DNA from: Pestalotiopsis fici W106-1
Taxonomy: Eukaryota > Ascomycota > Sordariomycetes > Amphisphaeriales > Sporocadaceae
Direction: 5' to 3'
Length of the DNA: 64,000 nucleotides
Assembly (NCBI RefSeq): GCF_000516985.1
Contig: NW_006917091.1
Coordinates: 5,700,518-5,764,517, forward strand
Of this stretch, positions 57,635 to 64,000 are shown one piece after another. Positions within the stretch are counted from its first letter, which is position 1. Every line of letters begins with the position of its first letter. The notes beneath the pieces were generated by a model. That model saw nothing but the letters and a program-made list of their open reading frames with translations. It was not told where the DNA came from and did not search any database. A program made the translations under genes and the position numbers.

Positions 57635-58385
57635 CAACGGGATTATGTTACGGAAGATGAAGTGCCAAGCGATATATTTCTTTCAAACACAAAATTTTAC
57701 TCAGATTGACGTTGCCGATAATTTGTTTATTCATCATAGGCCCAAGGTGGAGCTCCGGATATAATAAAAACTTTCACCTTGGCGAGGTACCTTTTTCTTG
57801 CCGTTTCTGAAACCTTAATTTATTCTCACATTCCAGAAAAGACTATCTTTCTTTCCCCTTATATCAATGACGTGATTGCCCCTCAGTTCTGAAAAATGAC
57901 ATGCCAGAATGATTCGCCTCTTGAGTGGATCGATGCCAAGGAAAATGCATGGGAGTACAGAGCCAGGGAGCCATGAGCTATAATGCAAGCATGGCTATTA
58001 TTGAAAGTTTAATAAATGGGAATGTGATGGTCATTATCTGCAGCTTGAAACCTGAGTCTCATGAACATCCTACCCGTTTCGGAACCTACTCCTTATACTA
58101 AACTAAATCAATGAGAGTTCATGGTCAGTTGACCTCGGCTAAAGATCACGGCATTTCGATATGGCCAAAACACAAGAGCTAAGTCGCAGTTGTGTCCTTT
58201 ATTCATCTTGTTAAGATGGGCTCTGACCACTTCATTCCGCACTTTCTCAGGCCGACTAAAGCCGTCTATCTTCGGTCCTTTATTAGACACTGTTCTGAAT
58301 CTAAGATCATTCTGAATAAACTGTATTTGTTCTATTATACATTTACACAACCGATTTCTCAAATACACTTGGGCAATTCTCTGCA
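57635..58385. other. Spacer upstream of the aldo/keto reductase
   Basis: 750 bp of AT-leaning but not RIP-like sequence containing the 3' end of the preceding gene and the promoter of the reductase. No gene is supported. Confidence 0.5.
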
Positions 58386-59496
58386 ATGAACCGGGTACCT
58401 ACAGTGAAGTTATCCTCTGGCTATGTAAGTTCGTTTCTGTCGGTAATTAAATTCACACTATAGCTATTTCTAACAGCAAATGAACAGGAAATGCCACTTG
58501 TTGGATTTGGCATCTGGAAAGTGCCTCGTGAAGAATGTGCTGATGCAGTATACAACGCTATCAAAATGGGGTATCGTCACATTGACGGAGCTCATAATTA
58601 TACCAACAGCCTCGAAGCCGGCGTCGGGGTGAGACGAGCTATAGACGAAGGTATCGTCAAACGGCAAGACCTGTTCATCACCAGCAAACTTTGGAATACA
58701 TATCATCGATACGATGTAGGTGAAGAGCTCGGTTCAGCTTCAACGACTGAAATATTGACCAGAAACACAGATCGCTATCCAAATGGCCAAGAACGAGAAC
58801 GAGAAATGGAATGTTGGATACATTGATTTATTCCTCATCCACTTTCCCATTGCGCAGCAGTACATAGACCCCAATGTTTTGGAGTTTCCAACTTTCTGGT
58901 CCGACGATAAGGCCAAGATTGCCTATCCTTTGGAGAGAGTCCCATTGTCTGAGACGTGGTCTGCATTAGAGACATTGGTGCAGACTAAGGACCGTCCAGA
59001 TGGGATTCTTAGGTCACTCGGCGTCGCCAATTTCAATGGACAGCTTCTCTACGACTTGTTATCGTATGCCAAGGTCCCAGTGGCTTCGTTGCAAATTGAG
59101 CATCACCCGTACCTAGTCCAGCCGGAGCTGGTCAAGATGGCTCAAGAAAACGGCGTTAGCGTGACTGCCTACAGCTCTTTTGGCCCTCTCAGTTATGTTG
59201 GCCTAGATGGTTTTCTGTTTGACAATGCGCGAGCAATGACGCCCCTATTTCAGCATCCGACGGTCCTGAACATCGCCCGCAGCCACAAGAAGACGCCCGC
59301 GCAGGTGCTTCTTCGCTGGGCCACACAGCGCAATATTGCCGTCATTCCCAAGAGCAACAGCCTTGACCGGCTTCAAGAGAACTTGGAATGCTGCAGCTTC
59401 GACATGACAAGAGAGGAGTTGGCGCAGATCAGTAGATTAGACAACGGCACGCGTTTCATTGATCCTGGACTTTTTGGTATTCACATCCACGCTTAG
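58386..59496 (+). CDS. Aldo/keto reductase, D-xylose-reductase-like
   Basis: Three exons, 58386-58424, 58488-58715 and 58771-59496, with introns of 63 and 55 nt, give 330 aa, a normal length for the family. The 13-codon first exon joins to give [15 protein letters not shown]. The catalytic tetrad is complete: Asp46 and Tyr51 ([10 protein letters not shown]), Lys80 (LFITSKLW) and His113 (LFLIHFPIA). The NAD(P)H site [14 protein letters not shown] is present near the C-terminus. The xylose-reductase marker segment after LIHFPIA ([14 protein letters not shown]) is also there. AHNYTN differs from the usual 'DYGNE' around the active-site Tyr, so substrate preference may have shifted. Carbonyl reduction of a cluster intermediate is as plausible as sugar metabolism. 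Confidence 0.9.
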
Positions 59497-60236
59497 CTCT
59501 TTACGAAAAGGGTTGTTGTTTGGCTCTCTACATTTTACTGTATTTTGATTTCGTATTCCCCTAGCCCTGGTGGGTTGTCAGACGTTGAAGATGCTTTTGT
59601 GTTGATGTTGGAGCTGTGGTGCATATTGCGGGGGTGACTCGAATTGCATATTTTGGAGTATCCCCGATCAGGGTTGTGATACAAAGCAGCTACGATGTGA
59701 GGAAACAAATTTGTTGTGTCAAGCAACCTTATTTATTAGATTTTTGACTTCTCTTACCGACCTTTCTACTCCTATAATATTGCGTGTTGACTACCTTTAT
59801 TGCGCTTACTCGTTTGCTCATAATGCGTGGATCTCCATCACCTTCATGAGGCTTGCGAGTCCGCTCTTTCTACTTTCCGTCTTGTATGACCGACCAACTA
59901 GGATTTAATTCGTTTGGCGATCGAGCGGGAGATAACGGATCGGAGGTTTCCAGGGCCCTGCTTCTACTGGAAGACGCAACGATGGCATGAGATAAGCTCC
60001 GATTGCTGAATTCAATGGGCCCAGTCTGACGCCTTCGGGGAAGACGGCCCAGACACCAACGTACCTTTGTGTTACAGCCGCAAAGATGATACTCGGTATC
60101 AATGTTATTAGTCCGTATACATACAATCTACTGGTGTGCGCCTTGAATTACCGAGGTGTCAAGTTTATATCGAACTGTTGAGCCTTGCGGTTGTGAATAC
60201 ATTTCTCGGGGGAGCTGTACATTTTGAGTAGGTTGC
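59497..60236. other. Spacer between the aldo/keto reductase and TPR pseudogene
   Basis: 740 bp with no supported gene. A minus-strand frame at 59905-60126 (starting only at TTG, with VWAVFPEGVRLGPLNSAIGA) has protein-like composition but no family I know. Confidence 0.4.
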
Positions 60237-60514
60237 TTGGGCATATACGTACTTATGCAAAAGAAAGACCTGGCTATGGTGTTCGACAATCTGGGGAAAT
60301 ACGAAAAGGCGGAGGAGATGCATCGACAGATACTGGAGCTAAAAAAGATAGTGCTGGGTCCAGAGCATCCGTCGATATTCGCCAGTATGAATAACCTGGC
60401 TTTTGTGCTTAGAAGTCAGGGGAAGTGCGAAAAGGCGGAAAAGATATATTAGGAAACTCTCCAGCTTAAAATACGAGTGCTAAGGCAGGCTCATTTATTA
60501 ATTTTACTAATTAG
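60237..60514 (+). pseudogene. TPR-repeat pseudogene fragment cut by a copia insertion
   Basis: Two kinesin-light-chain-type tetratricopeptide repeats can be read: FDNLGKYEKAEEMHRQILEL...VLGPEHPS and MNNLAFVLRSQGKCEKAEKI, then a TAG where Gln or Arg is expected, followed by ETLQLKIRVL. The reading ends at 60514, where the LTR of a copia element begins. Such repeats form the C-terminal half of fungal NACHT or NB-ARC receptor-like proteins; the NTPase half is not seen here. RIP-like changes (CAG to TAG, CCT to TTT-type) fit spread of RIP from, or into, repeated TPR sequence. Confidence 0.7.
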
Positions 60515-60747
60515 TATCAGATGGTGGACTATAGTTCCCATACACTGGCGTATGCTTGAGCACACGGATTAACACCATAATATCCAGATAGATATACGGG
60601 ACCTCCCGGGGATTAGTCGGGGCCACCTAAATAAGCGTATACTTTATTAAAACTAAAAAGCGCAAAATATAAATTAATATATTATATAATTAATATTAAT
60701 ATTAAACTAATTTAAACTTTAATAGGAAAATATTATTTTAATTAATA
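60515..60747 (+). repeat. 5' LTR of the second copia copy (233 bp)
   Basis: Same length as both LTRs of the element at 37917. The first 150 bases keep normal G/C (GGACCTCCCGGGGATTAGTC), the rest is AT-rich. The flanking pentamer on the left is ATTAG. Confidence 0.88.
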
Positions 60748-63700
60748 ATTAAAAATTTTAATACCTCCGCCGAAGCTACGAAAATAATAATTATAAAAAA
60801 AGCCGGAATCGGCCTAACGGTATCGTTAAAAATAACCTCCGATTAAAATAATTAAAAATATACGTTTTAAATTTAAGTATAAATTACTAAATTAACTAAT
60901 TACCTTAAAAATAAAATAATTTTAATTAAAACCTTAATTAAACCGGATATTAAAAAAATTAAATATATAAAAACCGTAATAGCGATTTTCGAAGCTATAA
61001 ATAAAAGCGACGATCCGAGCATTTAAAATAAAAAAAATAGAAAATAAATAATAACGGATTTTACTAAAAAAAAATTAAAAATCGTTTAATTTCGATTATA
61101 ATTATTATAAAATAAAAAAGGCTATATACGCTAAATAATATACGGCAATTAAAAAAATCACGAAATAAATAATTATTACGATTTTTCTAAACTTTTTTTT
61201 TTATATATTATTTAATTAATAAACCTTTATATAAATAATATAAAAATTTTAAGGCTCGCTATAGCAAATTAGCCTTAAATAATAAAAAAAAAGCAAAAAA
61301 ATAATATTTTAAAATTTTTAAATTTTCGAAAATATTAAAAAAAGCTATAAATTAAATTAATAAATAAAAAATAATTATAGCGAAAGCTTAAATAAAGCAA
61401 ATAATTAAAATATAAAATAATTTAGCTTAGGTTATAAATTTCCTAAATACCGTTATTTTAATTATATTATAATAAACCGCCTTTTATTAAATTTATAAAA
61501 AATAAAATATTTTAAATAAAAACTTAAAATATTAGATAATAAATAATAACTTCCGTAAAAACTTAAATATCTAATAGCTAATTAAACCAAAAATTAAAAA
61601 AAGCGCTTTCGCAATTTACGCTAATAAAACTAATAAATAACCCTAAAACGGATAAAATAAAAACGCTTACCCTATTAAAAATTAAATGCTTTCCCGATTA
61701 AATACGGCTAATTTATATAAAAAAAAATAAACTACTTATAATAAAAAGCAAAAAAATACTAAATACCCTATTTACTACCTTTTTTACGCCTTTAATTTAT
61801 ATTTTTATATATTTTTAAAAAAAGCTTATTTAAATTTCGTCCCTAAAAATAAAATGCAAATATAAATAAATAAAGCCCTTAAAAAAACTCTAATTTATAA
61901 AAATAAATTCGTAATATAAAAAGGATTAAAACCAGCCGAATTAGCACATTATAAATAACTAAAAAAAAATCGCTTTTAATTAATACGGATTAATAAAACG
62001 GATAACTAATAATAAATATATAAAATAATTTTATAATATTTATAAAAAACTATTTTTTACGCTATTTAATTATTTTAAATCCAGCGATAACGATTTTAAT
62101 TATAAATATAAAAATAAAGCTTATTAATTATAAATAAACTCCTAATTACGATTTTATCTAATTAAACGACCGAAAATTACTTATTTACGGATACGGCATA
62201 ATAATTATATAACTCGGATTTAAAATATTATTATTAAATAATATAGCTTATTATCCTAAATTACTAATTATATTAATATTATTCCGTTAATTATAAAAAC
62301 GAAAATATTACTAAAATAATAAAAACGACCCTATAATATTACGCAAAAAAAATAAATTTTTAATTAGCATATTCTAAAATTAATACGGATAATATATTTT
62401 CGAATATAAATTTTATAAATTACCTTTAGCGTTATTTATTATTTACCGGAAAAAATATATAATATAAATAAAAAGGCTATTATTAACTAAAAAAGCTATA
62501 TAATAATATTATAAAATAAAATACCTAAGCCCGGCAGCTTTCGAATATTTTATTTATTTATTTTAAAAAATAAAAATTAAAAAACCAATTATAATAAAAT
62601 ATAAAACTTACGTATTTATAAAAATTACGCGCTAACCACGGCAAACGCTACGGCTAATTAATAAAAATTATAGCGAATAATTAGCTATAAATTTTTATAA
62701 TTATACTAAAAAAATCGAAAATTATATATCCTAAATACTAATTATTTATCGGCAAATAAAATATATATAAAACTATTATTTTACGGAAAAAACTATTATT
62801 ATATTAATTAATATTTTCCGATTATTTTTAAATATAATAAAAATCTAATATAATATTAAAATTAAAATTATCGAATATAATAATAAAATTACTAAAATTA
62901 AATAAATAATCGGAAAATACTTTAAAAATAAATATATTAAATTCGAGCCTTTAGTATTATATATATAAACCTAAAATAAAACTGCTAAATATTTAAAAGG
63001 TATAATTAAAAAAAACGTATAATATATACCGGCGCAAAACTTTTTTATTAACTTTAGCCTAAAATCGGTAAAACCGCGGTATACTTATATAATCGTACGC
63101 CGAATTATAATTCCCGATAATATATATTATATATAAAATTCTATAAAATAATTATAAAAGCAAAAAAAATCCTAAATCCGAGCTATAAACCTAATTAAAT
63201 TTATTTTAAAGCATTTAAATATAAAATATATATAATAACGCTAACGGCATAATAAAAATTCGGCCGTTTATAGCAATTAGCACCTAAAATATAAATAAAA
63301 TACTTAATCGGATATAAATTATCTAATATTTATAAAATTTAAATTTTTAATCGGAATAAATTATTTAATATAAAAAATATAATTATAAATAAAAAAAAAT
63401 TATATAATAAAAAATAAAATATATTTAAAAATAAATTCCTAAATATTAATACCTAATTTATCGCTAATTTCGTAATTAATTATATAATATTTAAAAATAA
63501 AATCCTATAAAAACTAAAAAATAAAAAAACCGCTATAAAAAATATTTTATTAAACGATAATTAAAATAATTAGGAAAAAAATAATAACCAAAAAAATAAA
63601 AAAATAACGCTAAATAAAAAAATAATAATACCCTTTTATTACCGCGAAATTTACCTTTTAAAATCTATTATAAATACCTTTATTAGCCTTATTAATATAT

Positions 63701-64000
63701 AATATAAAAGCGATTACGATTAAAAATACGGCGTTATTAAAAAAAAACCTAAAATAATCCTATAATAAATAGTTTTTTTAGCTAATTATAAAGCTATTTT
63801 TAAAATAAAATAAAGCTAAAACGCTTTTTTTTATTAAAAAATAAAAATTTATAAAACGGAAATCCTAGCTTCCCCTAAATAATATTATAAATTATATTAT
63901 TATCCGTTTAATATATTATTTTTTAAAATAAAAGCTAATTATTTATAAAATTATAAAAATATATAATTTTAAATTAAAATTAATAAAAAAAATTTATAAA
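60515..64000 (+). mobile_element. Second copy of the Ty1/copia element, inverted, cut by the window end
   Basis: Starts with a 233-bp LTR (60515-60747, TATCAGATGGTGGACT...TTAATTAATA), the reverse complement of the LTR at 42944-43176. The interior then follows that element in reverse, beginning with the CTCCGCCGAAGC block found at 42920. Its coding strand is plus; the integrase block KTAVYLYNRTPNYN is at 63070-63111. The reverse transcriptase would lie just past the right edge. Heavily RIP-mutated, with Gln/Trp codons turned to stops. Confidence 0.88.

Noticed and set aside
59905..60126. A minus-strand frame with hydrophobic start next to the TPR remnant
   Set aside because: It starts at TTG and I know no family for it. 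It may be a decayed gene end, but I cannot support that.

Overview
The window looks like a scaffold piece from a filamentous ascomycete (Pezizomycotina, probably a hypocrealean Sordariomycete; the order is an inference). Genes have short introns of about 48-88 nt with GT...AG ends. The protein families are fungal (Kin4-type kinase, secreted intradiol dioxygenase, GH55 glucanase, CYP, DHA2 exporter, NACHT/TPR-type repeats). The transposon blocks carry the C-to-T/G-to-A damage of repeat-induced point mutation (RIP), for example YLDD changed to YFNN and stops that are TAA or TAG.

Layout. 1-14.6 kb is ordinary gene space: the 5' end of a secreted M20 peptidase (-), a secreted intradiol dioxygenase (+), a small NIF3-like protein (+), a secreted beta-propeller protein (+), a Kin4-like kinase (-), a 79-aa small protein (-) and a glutaminyl-peptide cyclotransferase-like membrane protein (-).

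14.86-44.27 kb is an almost gene-free AT-rich block of RIP-damaged transposons. It can be unpicked into (a) a 12.6-kb element with inverted termini starting GGGGTC, split by a 5.7-kb LTR element with 281-bp LTRs whose coding content I do not recognise; (b) a Ty3/gypsy element (28423-36029, two 517-bp LTRs, target duplication CCTTT) inserted in a solo LTR of its own family, which also took a second solo LTR; (c) a Ty1/copia element (37917-43176, 233-bp LTRs, duplication ATAAT) inside one solo LTR that is itself inside another; (d) a last LTR abutting a GH55 glucanase remnant. A 100-N assembly gap follows at 45172-45271.

45.95-59.5 kb holds six intact genes that look like a small secondary-metabolism or detoxification cluster: cytochrome P450 (-), flavin oxidoreductase (-), DHA2-type MFS exporter (-), SAM methyltransferase (+), a membrane-anchored enzyme of the indoleamine dioxygenase/PrnB type (+) and a xylose-reductase-like aldo/keto reductase (+). 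The exporter and methyltransferase share a divergent promoter. No PKS, NRPS, terpene cyclase or DMATS is present, and no cluster transcription factor. A TPR pseudogene then runs into a second, inverted copy of the same copia element (60515 to the window end), so the gene set is bracketed by inverted copies of one retrotransposon.
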